Source: Paucibacter sp. PLA-PC-4 (lineage in GTDB: Bacteria > Pseudomonadota > Gammaproteobacteria > Burkholderiales > Burkholderiaceae_C). Taken from it: a stretch of 64,000 bases of DNA. Positions 46,664 through 55,054 of this stretch are shown here, piece by piece; positions within the stretch are counted from its first letter, which is position 1; every line of letters starts with the position of its first letter. A program made the translations under genes and the position numbers. The notes beneath the pieces are model-generated. The model worked only from the letters and a program-made list of their open reading frames with translations, was not told the origin of the DNA and ran no database searches. The stretch spans positions 124,001 to 188,000 of the forward strand of contig NZ_JAPFGP010000005.1 of assembly GCF_026241155.1 (NCBI RefSeq), written 5' to 3'.

Positions 46664-47323
46664 TCAGTCCAGGCTGCCGGGGGGCGCCCCGGCCCAAAGC
46701 CTCTTGAGCCGCGCCAGCTCGGCGTCGAAGTTCTTGTTGATGCGCACCAGCTCTGCCTTCTGGTTCTCGATCAGTACGCGCTGCGCCTCGGCCGAAGCGT
46801 CGTTGGCATCAAGTTGCTGCTTGAGCTTGGCCGGCAAGGGCCGGCCCTTGTAGAACTCGGCCTCGTCCTGCAGCGGCTTGCGCTCGGTTGCCAGGTCCTT
46901 GATTCGGTTCTCGGACATTCGCATGCCCTTGATGACATCGTCCAGCGCGGCCTCACGGGCATGCTGGTGGGCCTCGGCACTGCGATAGCGCGTCATCAGA
47001 TTGCGGTCGCGCCGCACGGCGTCGGCCTGGGCCGCCCGCTCGGCCGCCAAGCGACGCTCGCGTGCCTCATAGGCGGCCCGCTCCTCGGGCGACATCGCCG
47101 GTGGCACGATGGCACGCAGCGAGCCGTCGGCATTCAGGATGCGCTGCTCGCGGTTGTTGCAGTCGGCGATCAGCCGGTCCGAGGTCAAGCGCCGGCCATC
47201 GGCCGTGGTGCAGCTGTAAATGGCCCCGATGGATGCCGGCTTGGGCTGCGCCCAGACCAAGCCGGCCTCGGCCAGCAGCAGGGGTAGCAGCAGGGCGGCA
47301 GGGACGGGGCTAGAAGCTCGCAT
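46664..47323 (-). CDS. Exported DUF4124-like protein
   Basis: A 219-residue protein with a signal peptide (MRASSPVPAALLLPLLLAEA, ending VWA). Next comes IYSCTTADGRRLTSDRLIADC, a pattern typical of DUF4124 with a CxxxDGR-like opening and a second Cys. The rest is strongly charged coiled-coil (YEARERRLAAERAAQADAVR, RIKDLATERKPLQDEAEFYK). It is probably periplasmic. It overlaps the end of pyrE by ATGA (47321-47325 region), so it is co-transcribed with pyrE. No function is known. Confidence 0.8.
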   Translation of the reverse strand: MRASSPVPAALLLPLLLAEAGLVWAQPKPASIGAIYSCTTADGRRLTSDRLIADCNNREQRILNADGSLRAIVPPAMSPEERAAYEARERRLAAERAAQADAVRRDRNLMTRYRSAEAHQHAREAALDDVIKGMRMSENRIKDLATERKPLQDEAEFYKGRPLPAKLKQQLDANDASAEAQRVLIENQKAELVRINKNFDAELARLKRLWAGAPPGSLD

Positions 47324-48003
47324 CAGACTCCGTATCGGTCTCGGTAGGCCTGCACCGCCGCCGAGTGGCCCGAGGCCACGACGTCGCTGGTGCTGCGCAG
47401 ATACTGCAGCAAGTCCGCCAGCCCGGCAATCGAGATCACCGGCAGTTGCAATTGCTCGGACACGTACTGCACGGCCGACCAGCTCATGTCGACGCCGTTC
47501 TCCGCCGCCTTCTCTTGGCGGTCCAACGCGATCGTCACGCCACAGGGCGTGGCACCGGCGGCCTGGATCATTGCGATCGACTCGCGCACCGAGGTACCGG
47601 CGGAGATCACATCGTCGATGATCAAGACCCGACCCCGCACTGGCGCGCCGACCAGCGTGCCGCCCTCACCATGGTCCTTGGCTTCCTTGCGGTTGTAGGC
47701 AAAAGGCTTGTTGTGGCCCAGCCGTGCCAGTTCCATCGAAACGGCAGCCGCCAGGGTGATGCCCTTGTAGGCGGGGCCGAAGATCATGTCGAAAGCCAGG
47801 CCCGAGGCGATCAAGCGCTGGGCGTAGAAGCCGGCCAGCCGGCCCAGCTTGGCACCATCGTCGAACAGACCGGCATTGAAGAAATAGGGGCTCAGTCGCC
47901 CAGCCTTGGTCTTGAACTCGCCGAAACGCAGCACGCCTGCCTCGACGGCAAAGGCAACGAAATCCTGGGCCAGGGCATCGGTGGGGGCGGCAGCGGTAGT
48001 CAT
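47323..48003 (-). CDS. pyrE: Orotate phosphoribosyltransferase
   Basis: PyrE (226 residues), joining orotate and PRPP in pyrimidine synthesis. It starts MTTAAAPTDALAQDFVAFAV at 48003; a longer in-frame reading reaches into the TonB-receptor terminator. Key motifs are FGPAYKGITLAAAV, FAYNRKEAKDHGEGG and the PRPP loop VLIIDDVISAGTSV. The final residues overlap the DUF4124-like gene start. Confidence 0.97.
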   Translation of the reverse strand: MTTAAAPTDALAQDFVAFAVEAGVLRFGEFKTKAGRLSPYFFNAGLFDDGAKLGRLAGFYAQRLIASGLAFDMIFGPAYKGITLAAAVSMELARLGHNKPFAYNRKEAKDHGEGGTLVGAPVRGRVLIIDDVISAGTSVRESIAMIQAAGATPCGVTIALDRQEKAAENGVDMSWSAVQYVSEQLQLPVISIAGLADLLQYLRSTSDVVASGHSAAVQAYRDRYGV

Positions 48004-48047
48004 GGTCGGGCTTTTGGAGAATTCGCCCGCATTGTAGGGGCGCAAAA

Positions 48048-48077
48048 AAGCCCGGCCGCCGTGCGGCGACCGGGCTT
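48048..48077 (-). terminator. Rho-independent terminator of the TonB-receptor gene
   Basis: On the minus strand AAGCCCGG and CCGGGCTT form a stem with an inner hairpin (CGCCGCACGGCGG-like arm), followed by a run of six Ts. It lies 20-50 bases after the receptor stop and ends that transcript before pyrE. Strong by stem GC content and T-run. Confidence 0.88.
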
Positions 48078-48097
48078 GATCAAGCAACCCTCGGGCT

Positions 48098-50320
48098 TTA
48101 GAACAGGGCCTTGAACTGCACACCGTAGGTGCGCGGGTCATTGATGAAGCCGGTTAGGTTGTTGAAGTCGATGGCGCCGTTGACCACCACCTTGTCGGTG
48201 ATGTTGCGCACAAAACCGGCCACCTCGTACTTGCCGTTGTCCCAGATGTAGCCGACACGCAAGCCGCCTTCGGTCAGCGGCTTGCCGGTGAACTCGACCG
48301 CCTTGTAGAGGAAGAAGTTGACCTTGGAACGGTAGGCCCAGTCGGTGTAGACATAGAACTCATTGCCGGCAGCGGTCGGCATGCTGTAGCGAGCAGTCAG
48401 GTTGGCGATCCACTTGGGCGCGTTCGGCAGCGGGTTGTCATAGATGCTGTAGTTGCCGTTGGCATCCGGCGTGCCGATCATCGTCGCGCCGCTGCCGGCC
48501 TGGGGCATGGTCAGGCTGCGGTCCTTGATCTTGGTGTCGTTGTAGCTGGTGCTCAGCGTCAGCAGCAGATTGTCGGTGGGCAGCAACTCCAGGTTCAGCT
48601 CGAAGCCTCGACCTTCGCCCTTGCTTGCATTCAGCAAGGTGTTGGTGTTGTTCGTGCCGCCGACTGCAGTGAGCTGCTGGTCCTTGACCTCATAGCTGAA
48701 CAGCGTGGCCGACAGGCGGGCGCGGCGCTGCCAGAACTCGCTCTTGGCGCCCAGCTCGTACGAGGTCACGGTCTCCGGACGCGCCTTGCTCTGAGGGCCG
48801 AAACCGCTGGCCGGGTAGATCGACGCGGCGCGGAAGCCGGTGGCCACGCGCGCATAGACATTGGTCTCGGGCGTCAGCGTGTAGGTACCGGACAGATCCC
48901 AGTTGACCTTGCTGTCATTGGTACTGGCGCTGGTGCCGGCCGAGGCGTTGACCGTGCCGGTGGTGGCCAGGGTCTTCTTGTCCTTGGTGTAGCGCAGGCC
49001 GCCGCGCAGGTTCAGGTCAGGGCTGACGCGGTAGTTGAGCGAGCCGAACAAGGCCCAGGCCTTGTTGGTCTGACGCGTGCTGACCAGCGCGTCGGCCGGC
49101 GCCGCCAGGTAGTCGACGCTCTCCATCGTGTAGCGCTCGTCGAACAGATAGACACCGCCCTGCCAGCGCAGCGGGCCGCTGCCGTTGGACTCGAGACGGA
49201 GCTCCTGGCTCAGCTGGCGATGGTCCTTCAGTGCGTCCGAGGTCTCCGAGCTCCAGAACACATTGCCCTCACCGTTGAACGGGGGCGGCTGGACGAAGTT
49301 GTTGATATAGCCGGCATCGACGTCGGCACGGCTGAAGGGCTGGACCGCCTCGATTGCGGTGATCGAGTGCAGCGTAAAGCCGTCGAGCGCCCATTTGATG
49401 CGCGCGCTGCCGCCGCTGGCATGCAGGCGTTGCTCGTTCTTGCCATCGAAATAGGCCTTAGCCGGATCGAAGCCATCGACCAGGTCATTGGTGCCGGGCT
49501 TGATGACGCTGGAGCGGAACAGGCGCGGGCTGCCGTCGAGTTCGCGGTTGTGCAAATTGAACAGTGCGCTAAGGCCCTGGTTGGGCTCGTACAGCGCCTG
49601 CAGGCGAACCGCACGGTCGTTGTAGCCCTCGGTCTTCTTAGTGGCACCGGTGGCAACCTGGTTGCTCACCCAGTCATCACGGCGCTGCACCTGGGCCGAC
49701 ACCCGAGCCGACCAGTCGCCGCCTAGTTGCACATTGGCGGCGCCCTCGACAGTGGCGCTGCCGTAGGTGCCATAGGAAGCGCTGAAATAGCCGTCCTGCT
49801 TCTTCGATGGGCGCACCGAGTCGAACTTGACGACGCCGGCCGGCGTGTTGCGGCCGAACAGCGTGCCCTGCGGGCCGGCGATCACTTCGACCGCCTTCAT
49901 GTCGAAGACCGGGAAGCCCTTGAGGATCGGGTTCTCCTGCACGACATCGTCATAAATCAGCGAGACCGGCTGCGAAGCATTGAGCCGGAAGTCGGTATTG
50001 CCATAGCCGCGCAAGTAAAAGCGCGGGAAGGCCCGGCCAAACGACGACTCGATGTTCAGGCTGGGCACGCGGCCCGACAGGAAGCGCACGTCTTGACCAC
50101 CGGAGGCAAGCACATCGAGCTTTTCGCCGCTGACGCTGGAGACGGCGGTCGGCACGTCCTTGATGTTTTCGACCCGGCGCTCGGCCGTGATCGTGACAGT
50201 TTCGAGCTGGGTCTTTTCCTGGGCGAGGGCCTGGCTGGCGGGCCAGGCGGCCAGGGCCAGCGCGACCGCGATGGCGGTCGGCGCGGGCACGGGGCGGGCT
50301 TGTGCGGGGTGGTGCGACAT
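48098..50320 (-). CDS. TonB-dependent receptor
   Basis: A 740-residue outer-membrane receptor. The signal peptide ends near QALAQ; a TonB-box-like ETVTITAERR follows, then the plug (IKDVPTAVSSVSGEKLDVLA, FPRFYLRGYGNTDFRLNASQ) with PQGTLFGRNTPAGVV. Many alternating barrel strands continue to the terminal aromatic VQFKALF, as required for BAM insertion. It is monocistronic, divergent from xthA, with a strong terminator after it. Its lack of a partner in the vicinity leaves the substrate open; siderophore-like or carbohydrate ligands are both possible. Confidence 0.93.
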   Translation of the reverse strand: MSHHPAQARPVPAPTAIAVALALAAWPASQALAQEKTQLETVTITAERRVENIKDVPTAVSSVSGEKLDVLASGGQDVRFLSGRVPSLNIESSFGRAFPRFYLRGYGNTDFRLNASQPVSLIYDDVVQENPILKGFPVFDMKAVEVIAGPQGTLFGRNTPAGVVKFDSVRPSKKQDGYFSASYGTYGSATVEGAANVQLGGDWSARVSAQVQRRDDWVSNQVATGATKKTEGYNDRAVRLQALYEPNQGLSALFNLHNRELDGSPRLFRSSVIKPGTNDLVDGFDPAKAYFDGKNEQRLHASGGSARIKWALDGFTLHSITAIEAVQPFSRADVDAGYINNFVQPPPFNGEGNVFWSSETSDALKDHRQLSQELRLESNGSGPLRWQGGVYLFDERYTMESVDYLAAPADALVSTRQTNKAWALFGSLNYRVSPDLNLRGGLRYTKDKKTLATTGTVNASAGTSASTNDSKVNWDLSGTYTLTPETNVYARVATGFRAASIYPASGFGPQSKARPETVTSYELGAKSEFWQRRARLSATLFSYEVKDQQLTAVGGTNNTNTLLNASKGEGRGFELNLELLPTDNLLLTLSTSYNDTKIKDRSLTMPQAGSGATMIGTPDANGNYSIYDNPLPNAPKWIANLTARYSMPTAAGNEFYVYTDWAYRSKVNFFLYKAVEFTGKPLTEGGLRVGYIWDNGKYEVAGFVRNITDKVVVNGAIDFNNLTGFINDPRTYGVQFKALF

Positions 50321-50513
50321 GGGAACAACTCCAAGGGGGAAGGGAATGCTGGCTGCAGGCGGCGGGCGCCCGGAAGGACCAAGCCGCGGAATCTAGCAAG
50401 TTGGATGCCAGAATTTACTGGAAAACCCTAGTCTGTGACGGTTTTGTTGCCAAAACACCGCAGAAAGCGCCTGCGCTACAGTGGCCGTCCCTCCCTGCTA
50501 CCGACCGCCATCC

Positions 50514-51314
50514 ATGCGCCTGATCACCGCCAACCTCAACGGCATCCGCTCCGCCGCCACCAAGGGATTTTTCGACTGGTTGCCGCAGCAGAACGCCGAT
50601 CTGCTGGGCGTACAGGAGGTCAAGGCCCAGCACGAACATGTAGATCAGGTCTTCTGCAGCTCGGGAGGCCTCAAAGGCCATTTCCACTACGCGCAGAAGA
50701 AGGGCTATTCGGGCGTCGGCCTGTACAGCCGGATCGAGCCCAGTGACATCATCAAGGGCTTTGGCGTGCCGGAGTTCGATGACGAAGGCCGCTGGGTCGA
50801 GTTGCGCTTTGACAAGCCTGGCCGCAAGCTCAGCATCATCAGCTGCTATTTCCCCAGCGGCTCCAGTGGCCCGGAGCGTCAGGAGGCGAAGTACCGCTTT
50901 CTCGCGGCGATGTACCCCTACCTGATGGCATTGAAGGCCGAGCGCGAGTTCATCTTGGTGGCCGATGTGAACATCGCCCACAAGCCCGCCGATCTGAAGA
51001 ACTGGAAGGGCAATCTCAAGAACAGCGGCTTCTTGCCCGAGGAGCGTGCCTGGCTGGACCAGCTCTTCGGCGGCGGGCCGGACCAGGGTGGCCTGGTCGA
51101 TGTCTACCGCCAGCTGCATCCCGACACCACCGACGAGTGCTACACATGGTGGAGCAACCGCGGCCAGGCCTATGCCAAGAACGTGGGCTGGCGCCTGGAC
51201 TACCACTTCGCGACGGCGGGTCTCGCGGCCACCGCTCGCAGCGCGGCTATCTACAAGCAACAGAAGTTCAGCGACCATGCGCCGCTCACGATCGACTACG
51301 ACTTCAGTGTTTGA
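50514..51314 (+). CDS. xthA: Exodeoxyribonuclease III
   Basis: A 266-residue AP endonuclease/3'-5' exonuclease of base-excision repair. I chose ATG 50514 (MRLITANLNGIRSAATKGFF), since residues upstream are not conserved. The metal and catalytic motifs are ANLNGIR, VQEVKAQ, LVADVNIAH and the final KFSDHAPLTIDYDF. It converges with the HD-GYP-like gene with one base between the stops. Confidence 0.96.
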   Translation: MRLITANLNGIRSAATKGFFDWLPQQNADLLGVQEVKAQHEHVDQVFCSSGGLKGHFHYAQKKGYSGVGLYSRIEPSDIIKGFGVPEFDDEGRWVELRFDKPGRKLSIISCYFPSGSSGPERQEAKYRFLAAMYPYLMALKAEREFILVADVNIAHKPADLKNWKGNLKNSGFLPEERAWLDQLFGGGPDQGGLVDVYRQLHPDTTDECYTWWSNRGQAYAKNVGWRLDYHFATAGLAATARSAAIYKQQKFSDHAPLTIDYDFSV

Positions 51315-51315
51315 A

Positions 51316-52449
51316 TCAGTGGCCGCCGATCAGGCTGGCAATGCGCTCGTCGGACAAGCGCATCGGCATTGCCTGGGCTGACAGCAGGGCGACGACCGAA
51401 TGCTCGTCGCGAGCGCTGTCGCGAGTGACTGGGCTCAGGCGGGGCTCGCCGGAAGCATTGGTCAGCGCAGCCACCAACGGGCGGTAGGCCTTGTCGCCGT
51501 TACGCACCACGATGCCGATCTCGCCCGAGGCCAGCTTGACGACGCTACCCGGCGGAAAGATGCCGAAGGCCTTGATAAGCGCGGCCGCCAGCGGGCTCTG
51601 TGCAGCCATCTGATGCAGCTCGCGGCCAGCCTGCTGGGCGCTCATCGCCGGCCGGTTGGCGCGGCTGGACAGACGGGCCGTGTAGACATCGGCAAAGCGC
51701 AGCATCTCGGCCAGCTCGCTGATGTCGGTGGCGCCGTTCGGATAGCCAGAGCCGTCGGCCAGCTCATGGTGCTTGAGCACCGCCTCGATCCAGTCAGTGT
51801 CGGTGATGCCGGCTTCGCTGAGCATCTCAGCGCTGCGGGTCGGATGTTCGTTGATAGCCTCCCGCTGCTTGGCCGTCAGCGGCGAGACCTGGGTCGACAG
51901 CCGGGCCTGCAGCTCGACCATCGCCACATTCATCGTCAGCGCCGCCTGAAAGGCGCGACGCTGTTCGGCCTCGGTCCAGCCCAGATAGCGCGCCGCCGCC
52001 TGGCAGGCGGTGGCGGCGTGGATTGAGTGGCTGACCCCGTAGTGGCCGACACCGGCCTCGGGCTGGCGCACCACTTGGGACAGGGCCACATCGGGAGAGC
52101 ACTCAATCAGCGACAGCAGCAGATCGGTGGTGCTGTGAATGGCGCCCGCCAACTGTGCGATAGGCGCACCGAGCGCTTGCCGGACATCGCGGCTGCCACG
52201 GTCCCAGTCGGTGGGTAGCCGCGCCAGCCGCTGCCCCGGCGTCTCACGCCGCGCCGGCTGCACCGCCTCGGCCAGCTCCTCGACCTCGACCAGCGCGCCA
52301 CGCTCGTACAGCTCCTGCAGCTGCGCCTCGTTGACGATCACCTGCCCGCGCGCCAGCAGCAGCATGCGGCTCGAGTCGCGCACGCTGAACGGCAGCGGCT
52401 GGCCGAGCACGATGCGGTTCTTGACCGAAGAGAGCGAGCAGACGCGCAT
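51316..52449 (-). CDS. Degenerate HD-GYP domain protein
   Basis: A 377-residue protein. The N-terminal ~60 residues (GQPLPFSVRDSSRMLLLARG) are of the type that often precedes HD-GYP domains. The HD-GYP region keeps H141/H144, H202, H227-H228, the GYP loop DGSGYPNG (232-239) and D254 (RFADVYTAR). The HD pair, normally in the helix reading AALTMNVAMVEL, is replaced by M173-N174. HD-GYP enzymes hydrolyse c-di-GMP with a metal site that uses this HD, so activity is probably lost. It could still bind c-di-GMP or a partner. It stands alone. The family call is firm; the degenerate status is direct from sequence. Confidence 0.85.
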   Translation of the reverse strand: MRVCSLSSVKNRIVLGQPLPFSVRDSSRMLLLARGQVIVNEAQLQELYERGALVEVEELAEAVQPARRETPGQRLARLPTDWDRGSRDVRQALGAPIAQLAGAIHSTTDLLLSLIECSPDVALSQVVRQPEAGVGHYGVSHSIHAATACQAAARYLGWTEAEQRRAFQAALTMNVAMVELQARLSTQVSPLTAKQREAINEHPTRSAEMLSEAGITDTDWIEAVLKHHELADGSGYPNGATDISELAEMLRFADVYTARLSSRANRPAMSAQQAGRELHQMAAQSPLAAALIKAFGIFPPGSVVKLASGEIGIVVRNGDKAYRPLVAALTNASGEPRLSPVTRDSARDEHSVVALLSAQAMPMRLSDERIASLIGGH

Positions 52450-52468
52450 GGGGGAGTGGACAAAGCGA

Positions 52469-52488
52469 GGCCCGCCGGGATGCGGGCC
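52469..52488. terminator. GC-rich hairpin after the M28 peptidase operon
   Basis: GGCCCGC-N6-GCGGGCC, a perfect 7-bp stem. It lies 70-90 bases downstream of the 59-residue ORF on the minus strand and just upstream of the HD-GYP gene start. No T-tract follows, so it may be a weak terminator or an operator. Confidence 0.4.
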
Positions 52489-52560
52489 ACAGTTGTAACA
52501 ACTCTACATCGGCCACCACGAGGGCGACTTGAGTGCTTTGCCGGAGGGCCAGAGACTTGG

Positions 52561-52740
52561 TTACCTCACTTTGCATAGCTCCCGGAGCATGCCGGCGGAT
52601 TCCGGGAGCTCACCCGTCGCCCGCGCCGCTTGGCCGCCCATCAAGGTGACGATCAGGCCATTGCGACGCATCTGCAGCTCGGCAGAATTGTCATGCAGCG
52701 TCCAGCTCAAACCCAACGACTGTTCAGGCAGCCAGGCCAT
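52561..52740 (-). CDS. Small hypothetical protein (59 residues)
   Basis: A 59-residue protein starting MAWLPEQSLGLSWTLHDNSA at 52740, overlapping the M28 peptidase stop by ATGA. It has a mixed strand pattern (LQMRRNGLIVTLMGG) and ends MLRELCKVR. I do not recognise a family. The tight coupling suggests a real gene serving the peptidase, or a domain split from it. A longer in-frame reading upstream is a shadow of the peptidase. Confidence 0.6.
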   Translation of the reverse strand: MAWLPEQSLGLSWTLHDNSAELQMRRNGLIVTLMGGQAARATGELPESAGMLRELCKVR

Positions 52741-54185
52741 CAAGGCTTCACGGTGGCGGAAACCGGCACCGCGGGCATCGGTCCGAATGCCATAGGGCTT
52801 TGGGCCGCCAACCACGCCATCACGGCCCAGGCCGCGACGTTTTGGCGCAGCTTGGTCGGTTCGATCTTGTCCAGCGTGTCGTTGGGCGTGTGGTGCCAAT
52901 CGAAATAGTCGCTGCCGTCCTGGCTCAGCTCCAGCGCCGGCCAGTTCAGGCGTCGCATCAGCAGCGCGGCGTCCGGCCCCGGCGTGGCTTCATTGCGCTC
53001 GAGGTCCGGCGCGATGCCCAGCGGCGCGAGCTGCTGGGCGATTTGGGCCACGATGCCCACAGCTTCGGGCCGCACGCGGCTGCGCAGCCGGTAGACAAGA
53101 CCTGCCCCCAGATCGCTCTCGCCGACGAACTGATGCACCTGGCTCTTGTACTTCTCGGCATAGGCCAGCGCGCCGTCGAATCCGTTCTCCTCGTTGGCGA
53201 ACAGCACCACGCGCACGGTGCGGCGCGGCTTCAGCCCCTGCTCGAGCATCAGCTTGGCCGCTGCGGTGACGATACCGACGCCGGCGCCGTCGTCGAGCGC
53301 GCCAGGCCCCAGGTCCCAGCTATCCAGATGGGCGCCCAGCAGCACCACCTCCTGGGCCAGCTCAGCGCCGGGAATTTCGCCGATGACGTTGTGCGAGGTC
53401 GCGGCGATGCCGGCCTCGGCGCGTAGCACCAGGTGCATTCTGACCGGCTGGCCGTAGCGCTGCAGCCGGGAGATTAGGTCGGCGTCGGGCACCGAGACGG
53501 CCAGCGCCGGGACTTTGCTGATGCCCTCGGCATAGCGGGTCGCGCCTGTATGGGCCAGGCGGTCGCGGTCGGTGCCGATCGAGCGGATCGCCACGGCCAA
53601 CGCGCCGCGCTTGGCAGCCTCGACCGTGCCCTGGGCTCGCGCCGCCACCGCGCGGCCGTAGCCGCGCGCATCGCGCGTGCGTTCGGTCTTCTGGTCGATG
53701 AAGACGATACGGCCCTTGGCTCGCTCGCTGCCGTCGGCCTTAAGCGCCTCCAGATCGGGGTAGTAGGCGATCTCGGCATGCAGGCCCTCGTTAGCCGTGG
53801 CAACGCTATTGCCTAGCGCCGTCATCACCAGCGGGTGCGGATAGGGCGCGGTGATGTGGGCATGGGCCTCGCCGCGCTTCCAGGCGCGCAGCGGCACCGG
53901 CTCGGCCCGCACGTTCGAGAAGCCCAGCGCCTTCAGCCGCGCCAGCGCCCAGTCGACCGCCCGCGCGTCGGCCAGCGAACCGGCCGGCCGGGCGCCAACC
54001 TCGGTGACCAGCGAATCGACCAGCTCATAGGCCAGACCATGATCGGCAGCCGCCGCGCGCAAGGCCACGGCGGCCTGAAGTTCGGCAGATGTAAACGACG
54101 GCGCCTCGGATCGGGCACCACCGGCCAGCAGGGTCAGCGTGGCCAGCAGCAGCCGGCACGCAGGCAATCGCAGCGAAGCCAACAT
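52740..54185 (-). CDS. M28 family metallopeptidase
   Basis: A 481-residue secreted zinc aminopeptidase-type enzyme. The start at 54185 is supported by GGGGGAG upstream; a signal peptide (MLASLRLPACRLLLATLTLL, ending GGARS/E) follows. A protease-associated (PA) domain lies about 120-270. The zinc ligands of the M28 core are seen as LGAHLDSWDLGPGALDDGAG, FANEENGFDGALAYAEKY and DGSDYFDWHHTPNDTL. It probably cleaves peptides or glutamate-capped substrates in the periplasm. The 59-residue gene follows by ATGA overlap. Confidence 0.92.
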   Translation of the reverse strand: MLASLRLPACRLLLATLTLLAGGARSEAPSFTSAELQAAVALRAAAADHGLAYELVDSLVTEVGARPAGSLADARAVDWALARLKALGFSNVRAEPVPLRAWKRGEAHAHITAPYPHPLVMTALGNSVATANEGLHAEIAYYPDLEALKADGSERAKGRIVFIDQKTERTRDARGYGRAVAARAQGTVEAAKRGALAVAIRSIGTDRDRLAHTGATRYAEGISKVPALAVSVPDADLISRLQRYGQPVRMHLVLRAEAGIAATSHNVIGEIPGAELAQEVVLLGAHLDSWDLGPGALDDGAGVGIVTAAAKLMLEQGLKPRRTVRVVLFANEENGFDGALAYAEKYKSQVHQFVGESDLGAGLVYRLRSRVRPEAVGIVAQIAQQLAPLGIAPDLERNEATPGPDAALLMRRLNWPALELSQDGSDYFDWHHTPNDTLDKIEPTKLRQNVAAWAVMAWLAAQSPMAFGPMPAVPVSATVKP

Positions 54186-54364
54186 TGTGTTACTCCCCCG
54201 CATATCTGTCTCGCGGCGGCGCCAAGCATAGCCGGGCCGATGCTCCGGTTGGCGCCGCCGCGGCGTCGATTCACGGCGCCGATTCACCATTCGTCGCCCG
54301 CCTCTGGCGGGGACACCCGCCGGCGCCGAAGATAAGACCCATCAACACAGACCGAGCCAACACC

Positions 54365-54652
54365 ATGAACATCACCACCCCCAACGAGCAGGAACTGCGG
54401 GAACAGGCCAAGAAGCGCGTCGACATGAAGATGGGCTTTCTGGTGCATCTGACCGTATTCCTTGCGGTGAATCTGGGCCTGTTTGCGCTCAACAGCCTGA
54501 CCGGCAGCCCGCGCTGGCATGTGTTCCCGCTGTGGGGCTGGGGCCTGGGCCTTGCCATCCACGGCCTGGTGACCCTGCTAGCACTGATGAGCGGCGGCGG
54601 CCTGCGCGAGCGCATGATGGCGGCCGAGCTGGAGCGGCTGCGCCGCCAGTGA
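54365..54652 (+). CDS. 2TM domain-containing protein
   Basis: A 95-residue protein with two membrane helices (FLVHLTVFLAVNLGLFAL and GLGLAIHGLVTLLAL), preceded by the Arg/Lys/Met-rich ELREQAKKRVDMKM and followed by RERMMAAELERLRRQ. This is the 2TM domain pattern, sometimes fused to signalling proteins. Start at 54365; an upstream in-frame reading is not conserved. Function unknown. Confidence 0.88.
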   Translation: MNITTPNEQELREQAKKRVDMKMGFLVHLTVFLAVNLGLFALNSLTGSPRWHVFPLWGWGLGLAIHGLVTLLALMSGGGLRERMMAAELERLRRQ

Positions 54653-54664
54653 GTGAGACTATGC

Positions 54665-55054
54665 TCAGGCTGGAAAGGTCCTGACCAACCACAGCGTCAG
54701 CAACCCGGCCAGCAGCAGCCAGAGGGTGATGACCGCGGCCGCAGCGGCCCAGCTCCGGGGTTTCTTCAGCAAGGCCTCGGCCCGCAGCCTGGCCCGCGCC
54801 ATCACCGGCCCGGGCATATAACGTACCACCAGCCACAACCCGAACGGCACGATCAGCAGGTCGTCGAGATAGCCCAGCAGTGGGATGAAGTCCGGGATCA
54901 GGTCGATCGGGCTGAGTGCGTAGGCGGCAACGACCAGGGCCAGCAGGCGCAAAGCCCAGGGCGCGGCCGGATCGCGGGCCGCGAAATACACTGCCAGGAC
55001 CTGAGACTTCAGCGCCCAGGCCCAGCGCTTGAGCAGCCCGCGGCGCCTTGCCAT
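54665..55054 (-). CDS. YkvA/DUF1232 family membrane protein
   Basis: A 129-residue protein. The start at 55054 ([20 protein letters not shown]) overlaps the acyl-CoA synthetase stop by ATGA. The family core [20 protein letters not shown] is intact, followed by [16 protein letters not shown] and a C-terminal membrane helix. DUF1232 proteins have no firm role. Co-transcription with the synthetase is likely. Confidence 0.9.
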   Translation of the reverse strand: MARRRGLLKRWAWALKSQVLAVYFAARDPAAPWALRLLALVVAAYALSPIDLIPDFIPLLGYLDDLLIVPFGLWLVVRYMPGPVMARARLRAEALLKKPRSWAAAAAVITLWLLLAGLLTLWLVRTFPA

